A stretch of DNA of 22,732 nucleotides from Chloroflexota bacterium (GTDB taxonomy: Bacteria > Chloroflexota > Ktedonobacteria > Ktedonobacterales > Ktedonobacteraceae), in the NCBI GenBank assembly GCA_902810755.1, contig CADDYT010000101.1, forward strand, positions 1-22,732, given 5' to 3'. Both the position numbers and the translations under genes were made by a program. This document shows positions 14,907 through 21,701 of this stretch, piece by piece (position 1 is the first letter of the stretch; each line of letters starts with the position of its first letter). The notes beneath the pieces were generated by a model. That model did no database searches. It saw nothing but the letters and a program-made list of their open reading frames with translations, and was not told the DNA's origin.

Positions 14907-15704
14907 GTGGCAGGTCACCGATTGAACGCCGGGCCGATCCCTTTGTACCATCAACTCAAACTGGCACTTCTGCATGAGATTGAGCAGGGGCGCTACAGGC
15001 CGGGAGAGCGACTGCCTTCCGAGTCCGAGTTGAGCCGACACTATGAAGTGAGCCGCATCACGGTACGTCAGGCCCTCGACGAATTGGAAGCAGAAGGCCG
15101 GGTGATACGCCGTCATGGCAAAGGCACCTACGTGGCTGAGCCGCGCATTGAGCAGGAGCTGCTTCGCCTCACCGACTTTGTGGAGGATATGCAGCAGGCA
15201 GGGCAGAATCCTTCTTCCAGGGTTCTCGCCTTCGTTCACGAGCAGGCCAGTCCTGCGGTCGCCAGCGCCTTGCAGCTGGAAAGCGGAACCGAAGTGGTGC
15301 GAGTAGATCGGCTGCGTTTAGCCAACGGGCAGCCCATTGCCTGTGATACGACCTGGCTGCCCCTGCGTTTCGGTGAATTGCTCAAGGGTATCGATCTCAG
15401 TCAGGAAACGGTCTACCATGTACTGGAAACGCGCTACCAGATCCCTGTCGTTTCCGGGGCTTTTACGATCACTGCAACCTCGGCCAACAGGCAGCAAGCA
15501 TCCAACCTCGAAGTTGCCGTCGGCGCGGCTCTGCTCGTCATCCAGCGCATCTCCTACACCAGCGCCGATCAGCCGCTCTACTTTCAGGAACGTTTCTATC
15601 GACCTGATCGGGTGCAATACCGCGTCACGCTGGGTCGACACGAGCATGCTTCCGGCAGTCAGAAGATCGATGAGTTCTGCGCCGTGTTTGAAACGCAAGG
15701 ATGA
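14907..15704 (+). CDS. GntR-family transcriptional regulator, HutC/UTRA type
   Basis: 265 aa. Winged helix at about 12-80 (YHQLKLALLHEIEQGRYRPG, LPSESELSRHYEVSRITVRQ, RRHGKGTYVAEP), then a UTRA ligand-binding domain (about 95-250) ending LYFQERFYRPDRVQYRV. GTG start with AGGAGG (14895-14900) 6 nt upstream. HutC-type members bind small ligands such as sugar phosphates, urocanate or fatty-acid derivatives. It is divergent from the TSUP set with interlocking promoters, so it most likely controls that set and itself. It converges with the deacetylase gene 26 bp downstream. Ligand unknown. Confidence 0.93.
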   Translation: MAGHRLNAGPIPLYHQLKLALLHEIEQGRYRPGERLPSESELSRHYEVSRITVRQALDELEAEGRVIRRHGKGTYVAEPRIEQELLRLTDFVEDMQQAGQNPSSRVLAFVHEQASPAVASALQLESGTEVVRVDRLRLANGQPIACDTTWLPLRFGELLKGIDLSQETVYHVLETRYQIPVVSGAFTITATSANRQQASNLEVAVGAALLVIQRISYTSADQPLYFQERFYRPDRVQYRVTLGRHEHASGSQKIDEFCAVFETQG

Positions 15705-15730
15705 GGAGCGCTACTTCCTTCTTCGGTCGC

Positions 15731-16447
15731 TTACCCATGGATAGCGGGACGAAAGACCGTGGGGTCCTCAACCAGTAGCGGAGCTGCGCTACGGTAGATT
15801 TCAGCGTAGGCCACGCCAAGCATACGCCCGTAGTATTGATCCTCCGCCTCGTAGAGGGCCAGCAGGCGATCTCCCTCTGGCTGGAAAATCGACTGGTAGG
15901 CTGCCAGCGCCTGCCGTTTGCGTTCATAGACGGCGCTGACATCGACGGCGAAGGCAAACTCAGACCAGGGCGGCTCCATCTTGCAGTGCGGGAAGAAGAG
16001 ACGCTCAATCGCCCATGGCTCCTGATCAGCGAGCAATTCACCCCCTGGCACCCGTTCCCATTGCCCCAGCCTCGCCAGGAAGACCGCCGCTCGTGTCAGG
16101 CCAACGGATGCGGCATGGTCGGGATGGACACATGCCTCTCCGGTTCCATAGACCCAGCGAGGCCGATGTTCTCGAATCAGTCGGGCCACTTGCAGGCGTG
16201 TTTGTAACGTATCGCTCAGGTACCTGTCCTGCAAGCCAAGCGTAAGCCGCTCCACGCCGAGAATGCGGGCTGCTTCCCGGGCCTGTTGCGCACGTATTCC
16301 TGCTTCGGCAAACTCGGTTGGCTCGCCATCGGTCAGATCGACCAGCAGAATGCGCTGCCCCTGATCGGAGAGTCTGGCTAACGTTCCCCCCATCTGTGTT
16401 TCCGCATCGTCAGGGTGAGCAGCAATCACCAGGGTATCATAGCTCAT
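15731..16447 (-). CDS. PIG-L/LmbE-family deacetylase, BshB1-like
   Basis: 238-aa zinc-dependent N-acetylglucosamine-type deacetylase. Zinc and catalytic residues are visible in AAHPDDAE (H11, D13, D14) and VHPDHAAS (H108, H111). VDLTDGEPTEFAEAGIRAQQ and DVSAVYERKRQALAAYQSIF match BshB1, which deacetylates GlcNAc-malate in bacillithiol synthesis; MshB and mycothiol-conjugate amidases are in the same family. ATG 16447 has GAGGAG 6-7 nt upstream. It is 16 bp behind a DUF2892 gene on the same strand. No BshA or BshC is in the window, so a bacillithiol role is inference from similarity alone. Confidence 0.87.
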   Translation of the reverse strand: MSYDTLVIAAHPDDAETQMGGTLARLSDQGQRILLVDLTDGEPTEFAEAGIRAQQAREAARILGVERLTLGLQDRYLSDTLQTRLQVARLIREHRPRWVYGTGEACVHPDHAASVGLTRAAVFLARLGQWERVPGGELLADQEPWAIERLFFPHCKMEPPWSEFAFAVDVSAVYERKRQALAAYQSIFQPEGDRLLALYEAEDQYYGRMLGVAYAEIYRSAAPLLVEDPTVFRPAIHG

Positions 16448-16463
16448 GATCTCCTCCTCTGGC

Positions 16464-16706
16464 TCACGAGCGAGCATGGGCGCGTACTTTTGCCCCGCTG
16501 AAAGGAGCGCCAAAGAGGGGGGCGAGGACACACACATCGAGGAGTCCTGCCGCCAGAGGCAGCAGACCGACCACCGCCAGGATAATGCCGACGGCCATGT
16601 TACTGGCTACCGCTGCCAGGTAGACTCCCCATCCAATCAGACCAAGACCGACCACGATGCGCAGGATGCGTCCGGCTGCGCTCGACATAAAGGAGGCAAA
16701 TGCCAT
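16464..16706 (-). CDS. DUF2892 (YgaP-type) small membrane protein
   Basis: 80 aa with two closely spaced hydrophobic helices (ILRIVVGLGLIGWGVYLAAV and MAVGIILAVVGLLPLAAGLL), then DVCVLAPLFGAPFSG, the usual DUF2892 ending (Cys next to a proline-rich patch). In YgaP this module anchors a rhodanese domain; here it stands alone. The ATG has a perfect GGGAGG 6 nt upstream. It is the first gene of a pair with the BshB1-like deacetylase and divergent from the ECF sigma factor. Role unknown; an association with sulfur metabolism is suggested by the family and the surroundings. Confidence 0.88.
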   Translation of the reverse strand: MAFASFMSSAAGRILRIVVGLGLIGWGVYLAAVASNMAVGIILAVVGLLPLAAGLLDVCVLAPLFGAPFSGAKVRAHARS

Positions 16707-16749
16707 GAGAAACCTCCCATCATTTAAGCTAGAGAATCTGTTTTCATTC

Positions 16750-16770
16750 GAGCAGAACTCTCTTCTGCTC
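16750..16770. repeat. Perfect hairpin between DUF2892 and sigma-factor genes
   Basis: GAGCAGAA (16750-16757) / TTCTGCTC (16763-16770), loop CTCTC. It lies in the shared upstream region, so it may be an operator or part of the DUF2892 leader. Confidence 0.45.
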
Positions 16771-16815
16771 TCTGTTCTTTCAATGCACGAGGGACAGAAA
16801 GGTTACATTATCCTG

Positions 16816-16824
16816 TGGTATACT
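16816..16824 (+). promoter_or_regulatory. Extended -10 promoter of the ECF sigma operon
   Basis: TGGTATACT matches TGnTATAAT with one change. No ECF-type GGAAC -35 motif is visible, so autoregulation is not supported by this sequence. Confidence 0.4.
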
Positions 16825-16852
16825 GCAACAAGAGACAGAAGGGAGGGCAGTT

Positions 16853-17422
16853 ATGGCTGATGATGAGGAATTGCTGACCCGGCTGCGTCGGCGTGATGCC
16901 GCAGCCTTTACCGAGTTCTTTGAAACCTACGCGAACCGGATCTATCGCTTAGCCCTTGGCTTACTCAAACAGGAGGATGACGCGGAAGAGGTCGTGCAGG
17001 CCACGTTTCTGTCGGCTTTTGAGGCCATCGACCGGTTCGAGCCGCACGCCCGGCTGAGTACATGGCTCTATCGCATTGCCTACAACCATGCGCTGATGCT
17101 GCTGCGTCGTCGCCACGACGCTCTCCCCTTGCCCGAGGAAGAGGAGAACTCTCCGGCCTTTCCGGTTCAACTGGTCGATTGGAGCCAGCTTCCCGATCAG
17201 CAGGCCGTAAGCGAGGAGGCCCGGCAGGTGCTTCGCACTGCCATCACTGAGCTTCCCGTGGGATTGCGTGCGGCCTTCCTGCTACGTGACGTGGAGGGCC
17301 TTTCGACAGCGGAGTGCGCTCACATCCAGGGCTTGACGGAGGCCGCCTGCAAAGTACGCCTGCATCGCGCTCGCTTGCGCCTGCGCGAACAATTAAGTTC
17401 CTACTTTCGCGAACAGCTATGA
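16853..17422 (+). CDS. ECF (group 4) RNA polymerase sigma factor
   Basis: 189 aa. Sigma region 2 spans about 22-92 (FFETYANRIYRLALGLLKQE, EVVQATFLSAFEAIDRF, LSTWLYRIAYNHALMLLRRR). Region 4 spans about 124-178 (LPVGLRAAFLLRDVEGLSTA, GLTEAACKVRLHRARLRLRE). It should redirect RNA polymerase to a stress regulon. GGAGG stands 7 nt before the ATG. The next gene, 16 bp downstream, is a zinc-finger anti-sigma factor, the usual partner arrangement. The linker between regions 2 and 4 is acidic and rather long. Confidence 0.95.
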   Translation: MADDEELLTRLRRRDAAAFTEFFETYANRIYRLALGLLKQEDDAEEVVQATFLSAFEAIDRFEPHARLSTWLYRIAYNHALMLLRRRHDALPLPEEEENSPAFPVQLVDWSQLPDQQAVSEEARQVLRTAITELPVGLRAAFLLRDVEGLSTAECAHIQGLTEAACKVRLHRARLRLREQLSSYFREQL

Positions 17423-17438
17423 AACAGGAGGAAGAACG

Positions 17439-17681
17439 ATGACGTGCGAAGAACTGGTCTCCTATCTGTCCGACTATCTTGACCAGAATCTTGATGAGGA
17501 GTTAACTGCCGCCGCGCAGCAGCATCTGGCGACCTGTCAGAACTGCCGGGTTGTGGTGCAAACCACCCGGCGCGTCATTCAACTGGGACAAGCCCGGTAT
17601 CAGATTGGTCTTCCACCGGATCGCCGCGACCGCCTCTTTATGCGCCTGCGGCAAGCATTTCTGGCGAGGGAGGGAAGTTGA
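17439..17681 (+). CDS. Soluble zinc-finger anti-sigma factor (ZAS, zf-HC2)
   Basis: 80 aa. The anti-sigma zinc motif H29-x3-C33-x2-C36 (HLATCQNC) is complete, with C3 as the likely fourth ligand. The protein stops soon after the zinc domain, with no transmembrane helix or sensor domain, so the partner sigma is probably held in the cytoplasm. In soluble relatives such as RsrA, oxidation of the zinc cysteines releases the sigma factor; here that is inference. AGGAGG is about 7 nt before the ATG. It follows the ECF gene by 16 bp. Confidence 0.9.
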   Translation: MTCEELVSYLSDYLDQNLDEELTAAAQQHLATCQNCRVVVQTTRRVIQLGQARYQIGLPPDRRDRLFMRLRQAFLAREGS

Positions 17682-17793
17682 CTGCCCTCTCCTTTGGTGG
17701 CGAACGCGCAGAGTCCGATTTTCCCCGTATGGAAGACCTGAGCGTCACCATCGCCAGCAAGCCTTTCCCGCATCTGATGTACCATTTTGTCCT

Positions 17794-17934
17794 CATCCGC
17801 TGGAGCAACTGGCAGCAGAGATTCCGGGAGCGAAAAAGGTGGTTATGCCTGAGACAGCGCATCATCCCTTTATGGAGAAACCAGCCGAGTTTAACCAGAT
17901 TGTGCTGGATTTTCTGGCTTCGCTACAGTCGTAG
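17794..17934 (+). pseudogene. Remnant of an alpha/beta-hydrolase C-terminus
   Basis: Forty-six codons ending at the stop at 17934 read as the last part of an alpha/beta hydrolase: LEQLAAEIPGAKKVVMPETA, then HHPFMEKPAEFNQIVLDFLA, including the catalytic-His region. No nucleophile elbow or rest of the fold precedes it in any frame, and no start with a ribosome-binding site fits. The upstream part of this frame overlaps the anti-sigma gene and looks random. I take it as a decayed gene end left by deletion or recombination. Confidence 0.6.
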
Positions 17935-18201
17935 CAAACGCATAGACTACCGTGTTCTATCTCCGGTGTCGACTTTGTGAGGTATCTTGCGAACAAATCC
18001 GTGTGTGAAAAGTGTCACCACGAAGCGTATGTATTAGTGAAGCCAGTGCTATGACTGGCAGGCGGGATACTGGTTCGTGGTTGGTAGGGGCGGAGCTGGC
18101 CTCCGTCCTGGTTCCTTCACCTTTTTATATACATTAATGGCGATAATGGCAATATAGCCACAAATACGCAGATGAGTTTGCAAGATATGGTCATTTTGCC
18201 C
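17935..18201. other. Intergenic stretch with two hairpins, no gene
   Basis: It contains GCCAGT (18042-18047) / ACTGGC (18054-18059) and the REP-like copy B (18087-18109). No protein-coding signal is seen. Confidence 0.5.
18087..18109. repeat. REP-like palindromic element, copy B
   Basis: Stem 18087-18095 / 18101-18109 (9 bp with two G-U) around the loop CTGGC. AGCTGGCCT and the flanking CCTGG are shared with copy A at 12808-12846. The C-G pair 12822/12832 of copy A is G-C here (18093/18103), a compensatory change. Confidence 0.55.
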
Positions 18202-18231
18202 TTGACAAAGAGCCAGATCATCTCGTATACT
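18202..18231 (+). promoter_or_regulatory. Consensus sigma70 promoter of the small-ORF unit
   Basis: Perfect TTGACA (18202-18207), 18-bp spacer, TATACT (18226-18231). One of the strongest promoter matches in the window. Confidence 0.7.
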
Positions 18232-18240
18232 CGCTACAGA

Positions 18241-18328
18241 GAGGATTGCATGGGCAATCCTCGTAAATTGTGGAAAAAATCTCACGAATTTTTCTCAAGT
18301 GTTCTGGCCCGATAGTGTCGAAATCGGG
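18241..18328 (+). promoter_or_regulatory. Structured 5' leader of the small ORF
   Basis: A perfect 9-bp hairpin GAGGATTGC (18241-18249) / GCAATCCTC (18254-18262) with a 4-nt loop lies right at the expected 5' end. A second, CCCGAT (18308-18313) / ATCGGG (18323-18328), follows. A 5'-terminal hairpin commonly protects mRNA from decay. Confidence 0.45.
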
Positions 18329-18364
18329 TGAATCAAAAAGAATTTCAGGAAGGAGACGGCAAGC

Positions 18365-18586
18365 ATGGCTACAGGAGCTGTGAATTTCCAACTGCTGACC
18401 ATGGCCCGACTGCGCCTTGCGCACGGTGGCTACGGCCTTGCTGTGCCTTTCTGCCTGGAAGATATCTCTACCGGCGGCCTGGGTGGCTACGGTTCGCGAG
18501 CTATGAAGTTGGCTCTGCCTGTGTTCGCTCAAGGGTGCAGTGTGCCCATCTGGAGGGGGTCTCCGCCTATTTCCATCTCAGGATGA
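18365..18586 (+). CDS. Small uncharacterised protein (73 aa)
   Basis: I do not recognise a family. The 73-aa product is rich in Gly, Leu and Ala and contains two related segments, HGGYGLAVPF and LGGYGSRAMKLALPVF, each opened by the same DNA word GGTGGCTACGG. It has two Cys (in PFCLED and QGCSVP) and ends IWRGSPPISISG. AAGGAG precedes the ATG by about 9 nt. It is enclosed in its own unit, with a consensus promoter and hairpin leader before and an intrinsic terminator after, which argues for a real gene. An ABC-2 exporter starts 132 bp after its stop. It could be an exported or modified peptide, a leader peptide, or a non-functional frame in a regulatory RNA. Confidence 0.5.
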   Translation: MATGAVNFQLLTMARLRLAHGGYGLAVPFCLEDISTGGLGGYGSRAMKLALPVFAQGCSVPIWRGSPPISISG

Positions 18587-18614
18587 GTAGGTGACAAACG
18601 AAGAGAGCAACCCC

Positions 18615-18660
18615 AACCGTGGGCACTGGCAAACAGAAAATTCCAGTCTCACGGTTTTTT
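18615..18660 (+). terminator. Intrinsic terminator between the small ORF and the ABC exporter
   Basis: AACCGTG (18615-18621) / CACGGTT (18650-18656) with an inner ACTGG (18625-18629) / CCAGT (18643-18647) and a T-run at 18655-18660. No strong promoter is seen between it and the ABC gene at 18719, so readthrough may feed the exporter operon. Confidence 0.7.
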
Positions 18661-18718
18661 GTTACCCTTTTTTCTATTGTTCTGTTACAGTCCCGACCGG
18701 AGGGAAGGAGAACTACAC

Positions 18719-19681
18719 GTGGCAATTCATGAAGTCGTGGAAATGCCCTCACTATTGGAGCATGTGGTGATCGACACAAACCAGGATGCTGTGGTTATCG
18801 AAGGAGTCTCAAAAAGCTTTAAGAAATCCCGACCGCTGCTGCGCCTGCCCTGGAAGCGGGAAGAGAAGAAGGATGCCAGGCGCGAGGTGATCGCCGTTGA
18901 TAACGTCTCGCTGACCGTCAAGCGGCGCGAGATCGTTGGCATTCTCGGCTCGAACGGTTCGGGCAAATCGACGCTGATTCGCATTCTTTCGACCCTACTT
19001 CTGCCGGATACCGGCTATGTGACCATCTTTGGCTATGATGTCGTTAAAGACGCGCATGTTGTCCAGCGGCTCATCAACCGGGTGAGCGTGGAAGCCTCGT
19101 TCTTCAAGAAGCTGTCGCCGATGGAGAACCTGATCTATGCCGCTCGCCTCTACAACATGTCGGCGGGAGAGGCGCGCAGACGCATTACGGAAATCCTGAT
19201 CCGTCTGGGTATCAAGGCCGACCGTATCAAGGCGCCGCTGGAGAACATGTCGCGCGGTATGCAGCAGAAGGTGGCGATTGCCCGCGCCTTCCTGACCTCG
19301 CCGATCGTCCTGCTGCTGGACGAGCCGACGACCGGTCTGGACCCGCGTTCAAAGATCGATGTGCAGACCTTCGTCAATGAACTGCGCGATGTGCATGACG
19401 CGACCATCCTGATTACCACGCACGACATGGATGAGGCGGAAGCCCTGTGTGATCGCGTCGCCATCATCGACCAGGGACGCATCGTCGCCCTGGGAACCGT
19501 CGATGAACTCAAACGCAAAGTTGCAGAGATACGCGGGCAGGCAACGCCCGTGACCATGCATGAGGTCTTCATGCACTATACCGCCGCCCATCTCATTACA
19601 AAGGCCGATATCCAACGCTATGGCAGCTGGGAAAAAGCCTTCGAGGCTTACGAGGCCCTGCGAGAGGACGAGGAAGAATAG
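18719..19681 (+). CDS. ABC-2 exporter ATP-binding protein (DrrA-like)
   Basis: 320-aa nucleotide-binding subunit. Walker A GSNGSGKST (77-85), signature in ENMSRGMQQKVAIARA, Walker B IVLLLDEPTTGLDP (about 196-209) and H-loop TTHD (H235) are complete. The start is GTG 18719 with AAGGAG (18705-18710) 8 nt upstream; the upstream frame crosses the terminator tail. An N-terminal extension with a basic patch (KKSRPLLRLPWKREEKKDAR) sits inside the first strand region. DrrA-like proteins power export of drugs, lipids or polysaccharides with an ABC-2 permease; the permease gene follows 14 bp later. Confidence 0.93.
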   Translation: MAIHEVVEMPSLLEHVVIDTNQDAVVIEGVSKSFKKSRPLLRLPWKREEKKDARREVIAVDNVSLTVKRREIVGILGSNGSGKSTLIRILSTLLLPDTGYVTIFGYDVVKDAHVVQRLINRVSVEASFFKKLSPMENLIYAARLYNMSAGEARRRITEILIRLGIKADRIKAPLENMSRGMQQKVAIARAFLTSPIVLLLDEPTTGLDPRSKIDVQTFVNELRDVHDATILITTHDMDEAEALCDRVAIIDQGRIVALGTVDELKRKVAEIRGQATPVTMHEVFMHYTAAHLITKADIQRYGSWEKAFEAYEALREDEEE

Positions 19682-19695
19682 GATAGATACCGTTT

Positions 19696-20526
19696 ATGTC
19701 AACATTAATGCACCAGTGGCGTGCTACCTACGCCTTCTTTGAACGCAACTGGAACCTGACAAGACGCTACTGGGCCTGGGAACTGGTCTGGCTGGTCTAC
19801 AACATCGTCAACGCGCTCTCCGTCACCTTCATCGGCGAGAGCGCACAGATGGTCACGGGCGCGAAGGTCAATACCAGCCTGCTGATCCTCTACCTGTTGA
19901 TCGGCACCTCGGTCTGGACCTACCTGAGCGTCAGCTTCGACGGCGTGACCGACATTATCAACATGGAACGCTGGGAAGGCACCATTGAATATACCTTCAT
20001 GGCCCCGATCTCGCGTTTCACGCACATGGTGGGTAGCTGTCTCTACGCGGTGGGACACGGCATGCTCTTCACCTTCCTGCAATTGCTCGTGGTGAGCGCC
20101 TTCTTCCACCTCGACCTGAGCCATGCCAACTATGTGACGGCCATCTTTCTCCTGCTGCTGGGCAGCATCTCGTTCATCGGCTTCGGCATCGCCACCGCCG
20201 TGCTGCCGCTGCTCTTCACGGAGAAAGGCATGCAGATGTCCTTCATCGTGCGCGCCATCATCCTGCTCGTATCGGGTGTCTACTACCCGATCAGTGTATT
20301 GCCGGGCTGGATGCAGCCAGCAGCCAGGATTTCACCGGCGACCTACGTGCTGGAAGGGCTGCGCGTCGCCATCATTCAGGGCCAGCCGATGTGGTCGCCC
20401 ACCATCTGGGGCTACACCTGGCCGCTGATTATCACCGGCGTTGTCAGCGTTCCGCTTGGCGTCTTCATCTTCAGCATCGCTGAGCGGTACGCCAAGCGCA
20501 CCGGGAGATTGAAGAGAAATGGATAG
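19696..20526 (+). CDS. ABC-2 type permease (DrrB-like)
   Basis: 276-aa inner-membrane protein with about six helices. ERWEGTIEYTFMAPISRFTH after the second helix and VSGVYYPISVLPGWMQPAARISPATYVLEGLR near the C-terminus are the usual ABC-2 landmarks. It forms the channel of the exporter powered by the preceding ATPase. The gene follows the ATPase by 14 bp with only a weak ribosome-binding site, which suggests translational coupling. Substrate unknown; the neighbouring small ORF and acetyltransferases are the only contextual hints. Confidence 0.92.
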   Translation: MSTLMHQWRATYAFFERNWNLTRRYWAWELVWLVYNIVNALSVTFIGESAQMVTGAKVNTSLLILYLLIGTSVWTYLSVSFDGVTDIINMERWEGTIEYTFMAPISRFTHMVGSCLYAVGHGMLFTFLQLLVVSAFFHLDLSHANYVTAIFLLLLGSISFIGFGIATAVLPLLFTEKGMQMSFIVRAIILLVSGVYYPISVLPGWMQPAARISPATYVLEGLRVAIIQGQPMWSPTIWGYTWPLIITGVVSVPLGVFIFSIAERYAKRTGRLKRNG

Positions 20527-20537
20527 TCTCGGCTGTA

Positions 20538-20576
20538 ACCAGGAAACGGATAATCAGGTACCATCCGTTTCCTGGT
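20538..20576. terminator. 14-bp perfect hairpin after the ABC exporter
   Basis: ACCAGGAAACGGAT (20538-20551) / ATCCGTTTCCTGGT (20563-20576), 11-nt loop. There is no T-tract after it, so it may be a partial terminator or an mRNA 3'-end stabiliser between the exporter and the GNAT genes. Confidence 0.5.
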
Positions 20577-20602
20577 AGGGCCAGAAAGGAAAGAATAGAT
20601 AT

Positions 20603-21592
20603 ATGATGAGAACTGATAATCTTCCACAGGGATTGACCTTGCGTGCGGCCACAATGAACGATCTGGAAGCGGTGAGCGAGCTGGTCGCCGCCCACGAAAT
20701 CGCCGATTATGGTGAAGTGGAGACCACGCTTGCGGATATGCGCAACGAATGGCAGGCGCCGAATATCAACATAGAGACAGATACCTGGGTTGTCACAACG
20801 CCGGAAGGGCGCATGGTTGGCTATGCTGAGAGCTACCATTTTCAACACGCGCGCATCTTTGGCTGGCTCTTTGTCCACCCGGAATACAGAGAGCAGGGCG
20901 TTGGCGAGGCGCTGTTGCAGCGGGTAGAGGAGCGGGCGCAGGAACACATTCCGCTGGCGGCTCCCGACCTGCGCGTCACGCTAAATACCGGCGCGGCGAG
21001 CGTTAATACTGCCGCGAAACAACTCTTTGAGCGGCATGGCTACCGGCTTATTCGCCACTTCTGGCGTATGGAGATCGAGATGAACGAGCCGCCACAGCAG
21101 CCGCAGTGGGCCGAGGGCATTACCGTGCGCCCTATGCGTCCGGGAGAGGAGCGCCTCGTCTATGAAGTGGATGAAGAATCCTTTCAGGATCACTGGGGCC
21201 ACATATCCATCTCGTTTGAGGAGTGGGAACACTGGTCGGTCAAACGCGACACCTTCGATCCGAGCCTCTGGTTTGTGGCCTTCGAGGGAGACAAAGCCGT
21301 CGGTATTTCCCTCTGCAAGCAGGCGCAGGGCGGCATGGGCTGGGTGAGTACACTGGGTGTGCTGCGGCCCTGGCGGCGCAAAGGCGTCGGCATGGCGCTG
21401 CTGCTGCACTCCTTCAACGAGTTCTACCGGCGGGGTTGGCGCAAGGCCGGACTTGGCGTCGATGCAGCCAGCCTGACCGGGGCCACACGCCTCTACGAAC
21501 GGGCCGGTATGCACGTCGCTCGCCAGTACGACTCTTATCAGAAGGAACTGCGGCCCGGGCGAGAACCGAGTACAGAAACACTTTCAGGATAA
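20603..21592 (+). CDS. Tandem-GNAT acetyltransferase, MshD-like
   Basis: 329 aa with two GNAT domains. Domain 1 (about 10-158) has the acetyl-CoA motif VHPEYREQGVGEALL (91-105). Domain 2 (about 172-318) has VLRPWRRKGVGMALLLHSFN (253-272) and LGVDAASLTGATRLYERAGM. The tandem layout and the C-terminal motif resemble mycothiol synthase MshD, in which the C-terminal domain is catalytic, but many related tandem GNATs have other substrates. The ATG pair at 20603/20606 has only a distant AAAGGA. The next gene is a paralogue with part of domain 2 missing. N-acetylation of an amine is the safe prediction. Confidence 0.88.
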   Translation: MMRTDNLPQGLTLRAATMNDLEAVSELVAAHEIADYGEVETTLADMRNEWQAPNINIETDTWVVTTPEGRMVGYAESYHFQHARIFGWLFVHPEYREQGVGEALLQRVEERAQEHIPLAAPDLRVTLNTGAASVNTAAKQLFERHGYRLIRHFWRMEIEMNEPPQQPQWAEGITVRPMRPGEERLVYEVDEESFQDHWGHISISFEEWEHWSVKRDTFDPSLWFVAFEGDKAVGISLCKQAQGGMGWVSTLGVLRPWRRKGVGMALLLHSFNEFYRRGWRKAGLGVDAASLTGATRLYERAGMHVARQYDSYQKELRPGREPSTETLSG

Positions 21593-21595
21593 ACG

Positions 21596-21629
21596 GGGGA
21601 AGAACTCTAAGATTTGCTCCATCTTCCCC
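21596..21629. repeat. Hairpin between the GNAT genes
   Basis: GGGGAAGA (21596-21603) / TCTTCCCC (21622-21629), 18-nt loop, just after the first GNAT stop. A second imperfect stem follows near 21644-21676. No T-tract. Probably limits readthrough or stabilises the upstream mRNA. Confidence 0.4.
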
Positions 21630-21701
21630 TGTAGCGATAGAATGCGGCGTGTGGTGCGCGGGCAAGGCATCACGCGCCAGCAGGAGAATGGAGAAACGAC
21701 T

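Noticed and set aside
17551..17793. Full-length gene including the hydrolase-like C-terminus
   Set aside because: The upstream half overlaps the anti-sigma gene out of frame, looks random and has no nucleophile elbow.
18328..18594. Overlapping 88-codon frame at the small ORF
   Set aside because: It starts upstream of the AAGGAG site, is Arg/Cys-rich and random-looking; the 18365 frame is placed correctly behind the Shine-Dalgarno.
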